The translations under genes were made by a program, and so were the position numbers. Source: Mesorhizobium temperatum (GTDB lineage Bacteria; Pseudomonadota; Alphaproteobacteria; Rhizobiales; Rhizobiaceae). From it: a DNA stretch of 55,563 bases. Shown here in pieces: positions 43,163 to 54,882 of the stretch (its first letter is position 1; each line of letters begins with the position of its first letter). The DNA lies in contig NZ_NPKJ01000034.1 of NCBI RefSeq assembly GCF_002284575.1, forward strand, positions 1-55,563, given 5' to 3'. Under the pieces are notes generated by a model. The model saw nothing but the letters and a program-made list of their open reading frames with translations. It was not told where the DNA came from and did not search any database.

Positions 43163-44044
43163 TCAGTGACCTTCGATCACCGCGCCGCTCGAGGCCCAGA
43201 CATAGATCGACGCGAACAGGAACAGCCAGACCACGTCGACGAAGTGCCAGTACCAGGCGGCCGCCTCGAAGCCGAAATGATGCTTAGGCGTGAAATCGCC
43301 CTTCATCGCGCGGACCAGACAGACCAACAGGAAGATGGTGCCGATGATGACGTGGAAGCCATGGAAGCCGGTCGCCATGAAGAAGGTGGCGCCGTAGATC
43401 GAATCCCTGAAGCCGAACGGCGCGTGCATGTACTCGTGAGCCTGCACCATGGTGAACAGCATGCCGAGACCGACGGTCAGCACCAGGCCGTTGATCAGCC
43501 CCTTGCGGTCGCCATGAAGGAGCGCGTGGTGCGCCCAGGTCACCGTAGTGCCCGACAGAAGCAGGATGACGGTGTTGTAGAGCGGCAGGTGGAAGGGATC
43601 GAGGACCTCGAGGCCCTTCGGCGGCCAGACACCGCCGGTGAAGGCGGCGCGGGCGTATTGCTGTGCCTCGCCGGGAAACAGGCTGGCGTCGAAGAAAGCC
43701 CAAAACCAAGCGACGAAGAACATCACCTCGGAAGCGATGAACATGATCATGCCGTAGCGCAGATGCAGCGACACGACACGCGTGTGGTGGCCTTCATGCG
43801 CTTCCTTGATGGTGTCCGACCACCAGGCGTACATAGTGTAGATGACGATCAAGAGGCCGATGAAGAACAGCCACGGATTGGCGATGTTGAAGCCGAAAAT
43901 GGGGAAATCGCCGCCCTTGAGATACTGCATGTAACAGACGCCGCCGATCGCGGTGACCAGCGCGCCGACCGAGCCGAGGAAAGGCCACGGGCTTGGGTCG
44001 ACGAGATGGTAGTCATGTTGTGGTTTTGCGTGCGCGTCTGCCAT
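43163..44044 (-). CDS. ctaE: Cytochrome c oxidase subunit III
   Basis: The 293-residue product has seven predicted membrane helices and the subunit III signatures. These are [99 protein letters not shown] and the end [17 protein letters not shown]. It belongs to an aa3-type oxidase in the inner membrane. One base separates its start from the stop of ctaG. Confidence 0.97.
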   Translation of the reverse strand: MADAHAKPQHDYHLVDPSPWPFLGSVGALVTAIGGVCYMQYLKGGDFPIFGFNIANPWLFFIGLLIVIYTMYAWWSDTIKEAHEGHHTRVVSLHLRYGMIMFIASEVMFFVAWFWAFFDASLFPGEAQQYARAAFTGGVWPPKGLEVLDPFHLPLYNTVILLLSGTTVTWAHHALLHGDRKGLINGLVLTVGLGMLFTMVQAHEYMHAPFGFRDSIYGATFFMATGFHGFHVIIGTIFLLVCLVRAMKGDFTPKHHFGFEAAAWYWHFVDVVWLFLFASIYVWASSGAVIEGH

Positions 44045-44045
44045 A

Positions 44046-44687
44046 TCAACCCCCGAGGCTTCGTTCGGTATGTGAAACTTTGTTGCTTGTGCCTTCGGCC
44101 GGCACTGACGACGCCACCGGCTTGTTGTTCTCGTTCTTCTCGACAGGGAACATCGTGTAGGACAGGGTAATCGTCTTCAGGTCCTTCAGTTCCGGCGCAT
44201 TGACGATGTCGGGATCTACATAGAACACGACCGGCATGTCCAGCGTCTCTCCAGGCTTCAACGTCGTGTCGGTAAAGCAGAAACACTCGACCTTGTTGAA
44301 GTAAGATCCCGCCAGTTCCGGCTGCACGTTGAAGGTGGCGCGGCCGGTGGTGGCGCGGACGAACTTGTTGGTCGCGCTATAATGCGCCTGCGCGGTCTCG
44401 CCTATCTTGATGGTGACGGAGCGGGCGACCGGCTCGAACTGCCAGGGCACGCCGGCCGTGTTGGCGTCGAAACGGATGGTGATATCGCGGTCGAGCACGC
44501 GGTCAGCATATTGCTGCGTTGCGCGTTTCACAGTGCCGCCGTAACCGGTCGCCTGGCAGAACATCGCGTAGAGCGGCACCGCGGCATAGGCCATCCCGAT
44601 CATGCCGCCGAAAAAGGCGATGCAGACGCCGGCGACAACGCGGTTGGTGTTCTTCTTTTGAGGATGGGTCACTGTTTGGCGGTTCAT
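44046..44687 (-). CDS. ctaG: Cytochrome c oxidase assembly protein CtaG (Cox11)
   Basis: The 213-residue product has one N-terminal membrane helix ([19 protein letters not shown]) ending in [17 protein letters not shown]. The periplasmic beta domain carries the copper-binding motif ECFCFTDT. This is Cox11/CtaG, which inserts the CuB copper into subunit I. I choose the ATG at 44687 with GAGG six bases upstream. A GTG at 44699 overlaps the stop of the preceding small gene and is an alternative giving four more residues. Confidence 0.95.
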   Translation of the reverse strand: MNRQTVTHPQKKNTNRVVAGVCIAFFGGMIGMAYAAVPLYAMFCQATGYGGTVKRATQQYADRVLDRDITIRFDANTAGVPWQFEPVARSVTIKIGETAQAHYSATNKFVRATTGRATFNVQPELAGSYFNKVECFCFTDTTLKPGETLDMPVVFYVDPDIVNAPELKDLKTITLSYTMFPVEKNENNKPVASSVPAEGTSNKVSHTERSLGG

Positions 44688-44695
44688 CTTGAGCC

Positions 44696-44857
44696 TCACA
44701 TCGTTCCGGTGAGGTTGTGACCGAACTTCACGACGGTCGCGATATAGAAGATGACGACAAGCACCGCCAGCGCCAGGCCAATGGCTACCGAGCGGTTGCG
44801 CCGGGCCTTCTGCTGGCGCTCCGTCAGCGTGATGAGTTCAAGCTTCTTGTCGGCCAT
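44696..44857 (-). CDS. CoxF-like small membrane protein of the cox cluster
   Basis: The 53-residue product starts [20 protein letters not shown] and then has one membrane helix ([21 protein letters not shown]) and a short tail. This is the small CoxF-type protein found between ctaB and ctaG in alphaproteobacterial cox operons. GGAG lies eight bases before the ATG at 44857. An ATG at 44863 overlaps the ctaB stop (ATGA) and could also serve. Its stop overlaps the GTG codon upstream of ctaG. Its role in oxidase assembly is inferred from position only. Confidence 0.85.
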   Translation of the reverse strand: MADKKLELITLTERQQKARRNRSVAIGLALAVLVVIFYIATVVKFGHNLTGTM

Positions 44858-44859
44858 GG

Positions 44860-45804
44860 TCATGCTCCACCCATGGCCAGCACGCGCCCGACAACGCAAT
44901 CGGCAAGATAGACGGCGAAAATGGCAAAGAGGTAAAGCAGCGAGTAGCCGAACAATGTCTTGGCCGGCTTCATCACATGGTCGTCGTCCGCCATCTGCAG
45001 CACCTTCCACGCGTACCAGACGAAGCCGGCACCAAGCAGCACCGCAAGGACGCCATAGGCGGGCGTGGTGAAACCGAGCGCCCATGGCAGCACGCCAACC
45101 GGTGCAAGGATCAGCGCGTAGGCAAAGATCTGGCGTCGGGTCGAAGCCTGGCCGGCGACATTCGGCATCATCGGGATGCCGGCCCTGGCATAGTCCTCGG
45201 ACTTGAAGAGGGCGAGCGCCCAGAAATGCGGCGGCGTCCACAGGAAGATGATCAGGAACAGGACGACGCTTTCCAGGCTGACCGTTCCGGTCACCGCGGC
45301 CCAGCCGATCACCGGCGGAATGGCGCCGGCAGCACCGCCGATGACAATGTTCTGCGGCGTCCAGCGCTTCAGCCACATCGTGTAGACGACGGCATAGAAG
45401 AAGATGGTGAAGGCCAGCAGCGTCGCCGACAGCCAGTTGACCAGCACGCCGAGCGTCATCACCGACAGCACCGACAGCACCAGGCCGAAACTCAGCGCCT
45501 CACCGGGCCGGACGCGGCCGGCCGGCACCGGACGGCTGGCGGTCCTGGTCATCACCGCATCGATATCGGCGTCATACCACATGTTGAGCGCGCCGGACGC
45601 CCCAGCCCCGATCGCAATGGCCAGGATCGCGATCACCGCCAGAAGCGGATTGATGGTCACGGGTGCTGCGACCAGGCCGACAAAGGCGGTGAACACCACC
45701 AGCGACATGACGCGCGGCTTCAGCAGGGCGAAGAAATCGCCCGCCGTCGCTTCCGACACGCGAAAGCCCGGTTCGTCAGTCAAAGTGTCGTCGACAAGGG
45801 CCAT
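44860..45804 (-). CDS. ctaB: Protoheme IX farnesyltransferase (heme O synthase)
   Basis: The 314-residue product is a UbiA-type polytopic membrane prenyltransferase. The first substrate motif is [20 protein letters not shown], and conserved later blocks are [24 protein letters not shown] and [30 protein letters not shown]. It adds a farnesyl group to heme B, giving heme O, the precursor of the heme A of the oxidase encoded around it. The N-terminal 30 residues are cytoplasmic. Its stop overlaps the next small gene. Confidence 0.96.
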   Translation of the reverse strand: MALVDDTLTDEPGFRVSEATAGDFFALLKPRVMSLVVFTAFVGLVAAPVTINPLLAVIAILAIAIGAGASGALNMWYDADIDAVMTRTASRPVPAGRVRPGEALSFGLVLSVLSVMTLGVLVNWLSATLLAFTIFFYAVVYTMWLKRWTPQNIVIGGAAGAIPPVIGWAAVTGTVSLESVVLFLIIFLWTPPHFWALALFKSEDYARAGIPMMPNVAGQASTRRQIFAYALILAPVGVLPWALGFTTPAYGVLAVLLGAGFVWYAWKVLQMADDDHVMKPAKTLFGYSLLYLFAIFAVYLADCVVGRVLAMGGA

Positions 45805-45836
45805 GCGTACTTAAAGTCCATCATTCCGTTGGCCAA

Positions 45837-45858
45837 AACCGCCGGCGAACCGGCGGTT
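45837..45858 (-). promoter_or_regulatory. Hairpin with TTCG tetraloop between ctaD and ctaB
   Basis: On the minus strand AACCGCCGG-TTCG-CCGGCGGTT forms a 9-bp stem closed by a TTCG (UUCG in RNA) loop, immediately followed by more T residues (TTTTGG). It lies 22 bases after the ctaD stop. It could be a partial terminator or an mRNA end stabiliser that sets ctaD expression above that of the assembly genes. Confidence 0.6.
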
Positions 45859-45880
45859 CCGTATTCGCCCAGGCAGAAGC

Positions 45881-48461
<2,581 letters not shown>

Positions 48462-48827
48462 TATCTCCCAGTTCCTCGCGATCGGACCGCAAGAATATCG
48501 AACAACGCCGGGACGGGAATCCCGGACAGTCCCGAGGCTGGTTCAAACCATACTCTATTTGCCTCTGCAAGAAAGGAGCGGGGGAAACCGTGCGGCATTT
48601 TTGCGCGCAAGCGCGGCTGCGCCTTGTGGCGGCGGCCGCGGCGGTGGCGGACTCGCGAAAGTCCGAGCGGCGGAGTGTCCAGGCAAAATGCGCCGGGCGG
48701 TCGCAATTCGGGCGAATTTGGCACGGAAAAGCGCACAATTGCCTTGGTCGAGGCAGGCCGGCAGTGGTCTCATCCTTTACTTGCCCTTGGCGCGGCTTAA
48801 AGTGCCGTGATTCGCAATGGAGCCGTC
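48462..48827. promoter_or_regulatory. Divergent region upstream of the cox cluster and the ialB-like gene
   Basis: These 366 bases separate ctaC (minus) from the ialB-like gene (plus) and must hold promoters for both. I see a GGC-rich run around 48630-48653 and no recognisable gene. I could not find a convincing -35/-10 pair. Confidence 0.35.
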
Positions 48828-49403
48828 ATGAACTCTTGGCTTTGGGGACTTGGGCTTTCGAGACTTCGGGTTTCGCGATTGGGGCTTTCGAGAAGCTTGG
48901 CGAAGGTCATCCTTCTTGCTGCCGTGTCTGGCGTTGGCCTGTCTGGCATCGGCCAGGCCAATGCCGCGCAGCCAAGCGGCAAGGTGCGATCGACGCATGG
49001 CGCATGGTCGATCATCTGCGACACTCCGGCCGGCGCCACATCAGAACAATGCGTGATGATGCAGAACGTCGTCGCCGAGGACCGTCCCGAGATGGGGCTT
49101 TCCGTCGTCGTGCTGCGCACCGCCGACAACAAGGCCGAAATCCTGCGCGTGCTGGCGCCGCTCGGAGTGCTGCTGCCCAACGGACTCGGTCTCAATGTCG
49201 ACGGCAAGGACATCGGCCGGGCCTATTTCGTGCGCTGCTTCCAGGACGGCTGCTATGCCGAGGTCATTCTCGAAAAGCCGCTGCTCGACACGCTGAAAAC
49301 CGGAACGTCGGCCACCTTCATCGTCTTCCAGACGCCGGAGGAAGGCATCGGCATTCCGGTCGAGCTCAAGGGTTTCGCCGACGGTTTCGCCGCGCTGCCT
49401 TGA
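48828..49403 (+). CDS. Invasion-associated locus B (IalB) family protein
   Basis: The 191-residue product has an unusually long basic N-terminus (about 25 residues) before a hydrophobic signal core (KVILLAAVSGVGLSGIGQA, ANA/A cleavage near 48). The IalB domain follows, with HGAWSIICDTPAGATSEQCVMMQNVV, GVLLPNGLGLNVDGKDIGRAYFVRC and QDGCYAEVILEKPL, including the two conserved Cys pairs. The family is named for Bartonella but is common in Rhizobiales as a periplasmic protein of unclear role. The ATG at 48828 has GGAG six bases upstream. Confidence 0.9.
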   Translation: MNSWLWGLGLSRLRVSRLGLSRSLAKVILLAAVSGVGLSGIGQANAAQPSGKVRSTHGAWSIICDTPAGATSEQCVMMQNVVAEDRPEMGLSVVVLRTADNKAEILRVLAPLGVLLPNGLGLNVDGKDIGRAYFVRCFQDGCYAEVILEKPLLDTLKTGTSATFIVFQTPEEGIGIPVELKGFADGFAALP

Positions 49404-49413
49404 GACTACACGT

Positions 49414-49905
49414 TTGACCTTGAAACTGCTCGATCCGGACGAGTTCGAGATCTTCAAGCGAATTCGCCTGGAGGCTTTGCGCGCTGCACCCGAGGCCTTC
49501 GCCAGCAGCGCGGCGGAATGGGAGAATCTCCCCGACGAGGAATGGCGGCGGCGCCTGACGAACAACCCGGTCGTCGTCAGCTTTCGCGGCGAGGAGCCTG
49601 TCGGTATAATGGGCCTGAAGCGGCAGCCGGCCAGCAAGATGGCGCACCGGGCGACCGTCATCATGGTCTATTTGCGCGACAGCGAGCGAGGCGGCGGATA
49701 CGCCGTCGGGATGCTCAATCTGCTGCTCGATCACGCCCGAGCATTGGGCATAAGTCAGGTCGAGTTGGCTGTAAGCGCCGAAAATTTATCGGCCATCCGG
49801 TTTTATCAACGAGAAGGTTTTCACGAAATAGGCTGCATACCTGCCGGCTTTCTTCATGAAGGCCGGGAGATCGACGAAATCGTGATGGCACGCCGTTTGA
49901 CTTAG
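49414..49905 (+). CDS. GNAT-family N-acetyltransferase
   Basis: The 163-residue product has the GNAT pattern: LLDPDEFEIFKRIRLEALRAAPEAFASS at the N-terminus, the acetyl-CoA loop region RDSERGGGYAVGMLNLLLDHA, and QVELAVSAENLSAIRFYQREGFHEIG. The family acetylates amines of small molecules or proteins; the substrate is unknown. The start is a TTG at 49414, which matches the expected N-terminus, though no clear ribosome binding site is visible. It follows the ialB-like gene by ten bases and may be read through from it. Confidence 0.83.
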   Translation: MTLKLLDPDEFEIFKRIRLEALRAAPEAFASSAAEWENLPDEEWRRRLTNNPVVVSFRGEEPVGIMGLKRQPASKMAHRATVIMVYLRDSERGGGYAVGMLNLLLDHARALGISQVELAVSAENLSAIRFYQREGFHEIGCIPAGFLHEGREIDEIVMARRLT

Positions 49906-49988
49906 GATCGCAGCGTTCCATCGTGAAGATTGCCGAACGGCGCCCTGGCGCCTACATGCAGTAAATTGCTTATTGAAGGGCCTGCGCC

Positions 49989-51401
49989 ATGAACAGCCTC
50001 ATCGGCCAATTCGACATTTCCGACGATCGCATCAAGCAGATTGTCGCCGAGACCATCAACGGCGCCGACGACGGCGAGTTGTTCCTCGAATACAGCGAGA
50101 GCGAAGCGCTGATGTTCGACAATGGCCGGCTGAAGACCGCCAATTTCAACACAGACCAAGGCTTTGGCCTGCGCGCCGTCGCCGGCGAAGCGAGTGGCTA
50201 CGCGCATTCCAGCGATCTTTCCGAAGCATCGCTGCTGCGCGCGGCCGGCGCCGTCTCGACGGTCAAGAGCGGCTATTCCGGCACGCTTGCCGCGGCTCCC
50301 GCCCGCACCAACCGCCATCTCTATGGCGACGAGAACCCGATCCCCTCGCCCTCCTTCGAGGCCAAGGCCAAGCTCCTTCAGGAAATCGATGCCTGGCTGC
50401 GAGCCGAGGATCCGCGCGTGCGTCAGGTGACGGCGTCACTCGCCGCCTCCTGGCAGCATGTCGAGATCGTGCGTGCCGACGGCCAGATGGTGCGCGATAT
50501 CCGCCCGCTGGTCAGGATCAACGTGTCGGTGGTGGTCGGCAGTGGCGACCGCCAGGAGAGCGGCTCCTACGGCATGGGCGGGCGCAAAGGCTTTGGCGAA
50601 TTCCTGGTCGAGGAGAGCTGGAAGCACGCAGCCAAGGAAGCGCTGCGGCAAGCGCTGGTCAACCTCGAGGCCATCCCGGCCCCGGCCGGCACCTTCGACA
50701 TCGTGCTGTCCAGCGGCTGGCCGGGCGTCATGCTGCACGAGGCCGTCGGCCACGGGCTGGAAGGCGACTTCAACCGTAAGAAGACATCGGCCTTCGCCGG
50801 GCTGATGGGCCAGCAGGTGGCCGCTAAGGGCGTCACCGTCGTCGACGACGGCACCATGGCCGAGAGGCGTGGCTCGCTAACTGTCGATGACGAAGGCACG
50901 CCGTCGGCCCGCAACGTGCTGATCGATGACGGCAAGCTTGTCGGCTACATGCAAGACCGCCAGAACGCCCGGCTGATGGGCATGAACGCGACCGGCAACG
51001 GACGGCGCGAAGGCTATGCGCACCAGCCGATGCCGCGTATGACCAACACCTACATGACTTCAGGCGACATGGAGCCGGACGAAATCATCGCCTCGGTCAA
51101 GAACGGCATCTATGCCGTCTCCTTCGGCGGCGGCCAAGTCGACATCACATCGGGAAAATTCGTGTTCGGCTGCACGGAGGCCTACATGATCGAGGACGGC
51201 AAGGTGACGCAGCCGATCAAGGGCGCCATGCTGATCGGCAATGGGCCGGATGCCATGCATCGGGTTTCGATGATCGGCAACGACATGAAGCTCGACACCG
51301 GCATCGGCATGTGCGGCAAGGCCGGCCAGGGCGTGCCAGTCGGCGTCGGCCAGCCGCATCTCAGGATGAACCAGATGACGGTCGGTGGCACAAGGGTTTG
51401 A
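49989..51401 (+). CDS. tldD: Metalloprotease TldD
   Basis: The 470-residue product matches TldD. The zinc motif HExxxH is HEAVGH at residues 250-255 (PGVMLHEAVGHGLEGD), and the later substrate region includes RNVLIDDGKLVGYMQDRQNARLMGM and the C-terminal HRVSMIGNDMKLDTGIGMCGKAGQGVPVGVGQP. TldD works with TldE (PmbA) in unfolding and cutting peptides such as microcin precursors and the CcdA antitoxin. No tldE gene is in this window. Length is normal. Confidence 0.96.
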   Translation: MNSLIGQFDISDDRIKQIVAETINGADDGELFLEYSESEALMFDNGRLKTANFNTDQGFGLRAVAGEASGYAHSSDLSEASLLRAAGAVSTVKSGYSGTLAAAPARTNRHLYGDENPIPSPSFEAKAKLLQEIDAWLRAEDPRVRQVTASLAASWQHVEIVRADGQMVRDIRPLVRINVSVVVGSGDRQESGSYGMGGRKGFGEFLVEESWKHAAKEALRQALVNLEAIPAPAGTFDIVLSSGWPGVMLHEAVGHGLEGDFNRKKTSAFAGLMGQQVAAKGVTVVDDGTMAERRGSLTVDDEGTPSARNVLIDDGKLVGYMQDRQNARLMGMNATGNGRREGYAHQPMPRMTNTYMTSGDMEPDEIIASVKNGIYAVSFGGGQVDITSGKFVFGCTEAYMIEDGKVTQPIKGAMLIGNGPDAMHRVSMIGNDMKLDTGIGMCGKAGQGVPVGVGQPHLRMNQMTVGGTRV

Positions 51402-51447
51402 TAGAAGCTGCTGCTGGTTTTGTCTTACATTCAGTGGATGCGCCGCT

Positions 51448-51729
51448 ATGGCTAACCCGGAAAGGCTCGTAACCACTGTCTCGACCAAGGGGCAGGTCAC
51501 CCTGCCCAGCGCGATCCGCAAACGGAGGCAATGGGGGGCCGGCACACGCCTTCTGGTCGAGGACACTCCGGAAGGCGTCCTGCTGAGGTCTGCGCCGGCC
51601 TTTGCCGCAACGCGGTCCGAGGACGTATTTGCGTCGCTGCCTCATAGCGGCAAGCCGAAGACGCTGAAAGAAATGGACGCTGGTGTGCTCGCGGCGGCGC
51701 GGCCGGTTCTAACAACCCTAAAGCCATGA
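51448..51729 (+). CDS. AbrB/MazE/SpoVT-family protein, antitoxin-like, no partner seen
   Basis: The 93-residue product has the swapped-hairpin DNA-binding fold: VTTVSTKGQVTLPSAIRKRRQWGAGTRLLVEDTPEGVLLR. The tail (PKTLKEMDAGVLAAARPV) looks like the toxin-binding arm of VapB-type antitoxins. Normally a PIN-domain vapC gene follows directly. Here the next gene lies on the opposite strand and is a RES toxin. So it is either an orphan antitoxin, possibly with its toxin lost, or a stand-alone regulator. Its last 12 bases overlap the end of the RES gene. Confidence 0.82.
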   Translation: MANPERLVTTVSTKGQVTLPSAIRKRRQWGAGTRLLVEDTPEGVLLRSAPAFAATRSEDVFASLPHSGKPKTLKEMDAGVLAAARPVLTTLKP

Positions 51730-52224
51730 AGCCGGCGTTTTCGGCAAGCGATGGTCGGGATCGATGACCTTCAGACGGGGTGCGTTGCTCTCGTTCCATC
51801 GCCAGAGTGCGACGCATGTGCCGCCCGGCGACATGAAGGACGGGTAGATCACACCGTGCTGCCCATCGCCAATCAGGCGATCTCTCAGCGTATGTGTCTC
51901 AGGCACCAGGCCTTGATCCATGATGTCGCGCCATTCACATCGGTGAATGTCTGCCGTCACGCCGAGCTTGGCCAGCACATCAGCGTCCGTCAGATCGGCC
52001 AGCCGCGCGCCTGAAAGTTCGAGCTGCGCAATCAGTGCCGGATGCTGGACAAAGCCCTGATTGTACTCCGCCCAAGCAGTGGACAATTCCCGCGCGGCAT
52101 AGATCGCCGGGGTGCCCACCGGATTCCAGCGACCGCCAAAGCGGGCCGCTCCTTCGCCGGAAAGCGGCAGATGCGCCCAACGCGGCACGAAGGCACGCCA
52201 TAGGCTCAGTCTGCTTTCAGGCAT
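51718..52224 (-). CDS. RES-domain toxin
   Basis: The 168-residue product has the RES fold, with the conserved Arg in RFGGRWNPVGTPAIYAA (R32), Tyr in the same block and Glu in AWAEYNQG (E53). The later block is SPGGTCVALWRWN. RES toxins degrade or transfer ADP-ribose from NAD+ (MbcT, ParT and relatives), stopping growth when free of antitoxin. The ATG at 52224 overlaps the antitoxin stop by eight bases (ATGCCTGA), so translation is coupled. Longer frames upstream cover the antitoxin and are not used. Confidence 0.9.
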   Translation of the reverse strand: MPESRLSLWRAFVPRWAHLPLSGEGAARFGGRWNPVGTPAIYAARELSTAWAEYNQGFVQHPALIAQLELSGARLADLTDADVLAKLGVTADIHRCEWRDIMDQGLVPETHTLRDRLIGDGQHGVIYPSFMSPGGTCVALWRWNESNAPRLKVIDPDHRLPKTPASWL

Positions 52225-52588
52225 AGATGCCGGAGCGGACTGCCTCCAGATAGGCAAGCACCTTGTCCGTTTTGCCCTCTCGAACGAGATCGTAGGCGGT
52301 CTTTCCCGCCCAGCCGGGGATTGGCTGATGCTTGAACCAGATCGCCGCACGCTGTTCATCGCCGGCCATCTCGCCTGCCATCGCCAGGATACGGACAATC
52401 GGACTCAATGCGGCGTCGACCTTGCGCGCGCCGGTCTTGGCGGCAAGCGTGTTGCGCGCGACGCCGATCAGGCCCGCCAGTTCGGTCAGATTGACGCCCA
52501 GCAGTTCAGCCACCCGTCTTGCCGAAAGAAATGGCGTCCGTTCCTCGCCAAAGCGCGATGCTCGAATGTCGAGGGCTGCGGTATTCAT
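52217..52588 (-). CDS. Xre/MbcA/ParS-type antitoxin partner of the RES toxin
   Basis: The 123-residue product has an Xre-like helix-turn-helix in its first half (LSARRVAELLGVNLTELAGLIGVARNTLAAKTG) and the C-terminal toxin-binding domain PIPGWAGKTAYDLVREGKTDKVLAYLEAVRSGIYA. This is the standard architecture of the RES-Xre toxin-antitoxin modules, with the antitoxin gene first. The antitoxin should repress its own promoter; an imperfect palindrome lies just upstream. The very C-terminal residues probably plug the toxin active site, as in known complexes. Confidence 0.9.
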   Translation of the reverse strand: MNTAALDIRASRFGEERTPFLSARRVAELLGVNLTELAGLIGVARNTLAAKTGARKVDAALSPIVRILAMAGEMAGDEQRAAIWFKHQPIPGWAGKTAYDLVREGKTDKVLAYLEAVRSGIYA

Positions 52589-52613
52589 AACAGGTTCCTA
52601 GCACATTTTGAAC

Positions 52614-52634
52614 AGAATACGATCAAAGTATGCT
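52614..52634. promoter_or_regulatory. Imperfect palindrome upstream of the RES-Xre operon
   Basis: AGAATAC (52614-52620) and GTATGCT (52628-52634) are inverted arms matching at six of seven positions around GATCAAA. The site is about 26 bases before the antitoxin start on the minus strand. It is an operator candidate for autorepression by the Xre protein. Confidence 0.45.
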
Positions 52635-52673
52635 CATTTTACGCGAAATTCAAGCTCAACAAATGGATACCTC

Positions 52674-53915
52674 TTACCGCCTTCTCCTCGGCTTCTCCAA
52701 TAGCGCGACGGCCTCGACATGCGGCGACCACAGGAACTGGTCGATTGGCGTTACGCTTTTCAGGGCGTAGCCGCCGTCGATCAGGATGCGCAGGTCCCGC
52801 GCCAGCGTCACCGGATTGCAGGAAACCGCGGCGACCAGCGGCACGTCGGAACGGGCAATCTGCTTCGACTGGTCCTCGGCGCCGGCGCGGGGCGGATCGA
52901 ACACAATGCCATCGAAGGCATTCAACTCCTTAAATGTGAGCGGCCGCCGAAACAGGTCGCGGCGTTCGCTGGTTACCCGCTTCAGACCGCTGGCGAAACG
53001 GAACGCCCGGTCGAGCGCCGAAAGCGCTGCCGCGTCACCCTCCACCGCATGGACTTCCGACTTGGCGGCGAGACGTAGCGCAAAGCTGCCGCAGCCGGCG
53101 AAGAGATCGGCGACCTTCTTGGCGCGCGCGAGGTGCCGGCCGACAATGTCGGCCATCGCCTGCTCGGCGGCTTCGGTGGCCTGCAGGAAGGCGCCCGGCG
53201 GCACCGCGACGGCGATGTCGCCGAACATGACAACCGGCTTTTTGGGCTCGATTATGATCTCGCCATCGATCGAAAGCCTTGCCAGCCCCTGAGCGATGAC
53301 AAAATTGGAGGCGACGCGGCGCTGGTTTTCGCCAAGCTTGCCGGACTCGTGAACCGCGACATCAAGGCCGGAACCGGTCGCCGTGACCGTCATGCGGAAC
53401 GATTTCGTCGTTGCGCAAACCAATTCGGCGAGTGCTGTCAGACGGTCGAGCTTTGCGACGATTTCGGGCAGCGAGATCGGGCATTCCTCGATGGAAATGA
53501 TTTCGGACGACAGCGCCCGAACGAATCCGAGCAGCATGCCGGCCTCGCTCCGTCGGGCGGTGAACACGACGCGCCGACGCGTCTGTGGCGCGCACGGCAC
53601 CAGCGCGTCAATGTCGCAAGTGATACCCTTGCTGTTGAGCGCATGCGCAACCTTGTCGCGCTTCCATCGATGATAAGCTTCAGCCTCAAGATGCTGGATG
53701 GCACAGCCGCCGCATTCGGTGAAATGCCGACAGGCAGGGTCGATGCGAAGCGGCGAAGCCTCCAGCACCGACATCAGCGTGGCACGGTCCTTTTCGCGCG
53801 CGGCGGTGACGGTTTCACCGGGCAGCGTGAACGGAATGAAAAGCTCGCCGGTTTCGGTCTCGGCGACGCCGTCGGCCTGGGAGCCCAGCCTTGTGATCGT
53901 GAAGCGCGCGTTCAT
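52674..53915 (-). CDS. Class I SAM-dependent RNA uracil-5 methyltransferase (TrmA/RlmD family)
   Basis: The 413-residue product has a short TRAM-like N-terminal domain and an iron-sulfur site with three Cys in CRHFTECGGCAIQHL and a fourth in SIEECPIS. The methyltransferase domain carries KVADLFAGCGSFALRLA, FDPPRAGAEDQSKQIA and the catalytic SCNPVTLARDL. Such enzymes make m5U in rRNA or tRNA. Which site is modified cannot be told. The ATG at 53915 overlaps the tlyA stop (ATGA) and has GGAGG upstream; the frame to 54050 is only a shadow of tlyA. Confidence 0.93.
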   Translation of the reverse strand: MNARFTITRLGSQADGVAETETGELFIPFTLPGETVTAAREKDRATLMSVLEASPLRIDPACRHFTECGGCAIQHLEAEAYHRWKRDKVAHALNSKGITCDIDALVPCAPQTRRRVVFTARRSEAGMLLGFVRALSSEIISIEECPISLPEIVAKLDRLTALAELVCATTKSFRMTVTATGSGLDVAVHESGKLGENQRRVASNFVIAQGLARLSIDGEIIIEPKKPVVMFGDIAVAVPPGAFLQATEAAEQAMADIVGRHLARAKKVADLFAGCGSFALRLAAKSEVHAVEGDAAALSALDRAFRFASGLKRVTSERRDLFRRPLTFKELNAFDGIVFDPPRAGAEDQSKQIARSDVPLVAAVSCNPVTLARDLRILIDGGYALKSVTPIDQFLWSPHVEAVALLEKPRRRR

Positions 53916-54706
53916 CGACCTCCGATCCCCCTGTTCTCGACTCCGGCGTCTTTGATCCCGGCGAGCAGGAACTCGCGGTTGCCGTCGCCGCCTTCGATCG
54001 GTGACAGATGCAGTCCCAGCGAGCGCCAGCCCGGGACGCCGTCGAGCCAATCCTGCAGCAGGCCGGCAACCCGCGCGGCATCGTATGGGTCTTTCAGCAA
54101 GCCGCCCTTGCCGATCGCCTCGCGACCCGCCTCGAATTGCGGCTTGACCAGAAATATTGCTCTGGCGCCGCTCCTGGCAATGGCGAGCGCCGGCGGCAGC
54201 GCCAGTTTCAGCGAGATGAAGCTGACATCGGAGACGATAAAATCCGGAGTGCGATCGGCAAGATCGGCGGCGGAAAGATCACGGGCGTTCAATCCCTCGA
54301 TCACCGTCACACGCGGATCGCCAGCGATATCCGGATGTATCTGGCCATGCCCGACATCGATCGCCGTGACATGTGCCGCGCCGCGTTCGAGCAAGACCTG
54401 AGTGAAGCCTCCGGTCGAGGCGCCGACGTCGAGCGCTTCGCTGCCGGCTGGATCGAGACCGAAATGATCGAGCCCGGCGATCAGCTTCAGCGCAGCACGC
54501 GACACGTAACCTTGCGCCGGATCATCGACGGCTATGAGGCAATCAGCCAGGACGGTCTGGCCGGGCTTGCGGGCGATGACGCCGTCAACCGTCACGGTAC
54601 CGCGCTCGATCGCGTCGCGGGCGCGAGAGCGGCTGGAAAACAGGCCGCGCGCGACGAGAAGTTCGTCGAGCCGCTGGCGTGTGCTGGCTGGCAAAGGGGA
54701 GTTCAT
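53912..54706 (-). CDS. TlyA-family rRNA methyltransferase/hemolysin
   Basis: The 264-residue product begins with an S4 RNA-binding domain (RQRLDELLVARGLFSSRSRARDAIERGTVTVDG, ISKPG-like ARKPGQTV). An FtsJ-type methyltransferase follows: DVGASTGGFTQVLLERGAAHVTAIDVGHGQ, VSDVSFISL and FLVKPQFEAGREAIGKGG. In mycobacteria TlyA makes 2'-O-methyl-cytidine in both rRNAs; some members were first described as hemolysins. Its stop overlaps the start of the TrmA/RlmD-family gene, so two RNA methyltransferases are coupled here. Confidence 0.93.
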   Translation of the reverse strand: MNSPLPASTRQRLDELLVARGLFSSRSRARDAIERGTVTVDGVIARKPGQTVLADCLIAVDDPAQGYVSRAALKLIAGLDHFGLDPAGSEALDVGASTGGFTQVLLERGAAHVTAIDVGHGQIHPDIAGDPRVTVIEGLNARDLSAADLADRTPDFIVSDVSFISLKLALPPALAIARSGARAIFLVKPQFEAGREAIGKGGLLKDPYDAARVAGLLQDWLDGVPGWRSLGLHLSPIEGGDGNREFLLAGIKDAGVENRGIGGR

Positions 54707-54882
54707 CGGCCTTCATGGCGAAAGCCTGTCACGAAGGCAAGGATATTGGGGAAGACAACGAACATCTTGCGAAAGCGGCGAGCGCATCAGGCCGCGCCAC
54801 AACTTGTTGGAATGTCGCACCAGGTCCGGCACAATGTTGGGAACGATATGCTCGTGTTTCTGCCAGAACGTGAGGAGGACGG

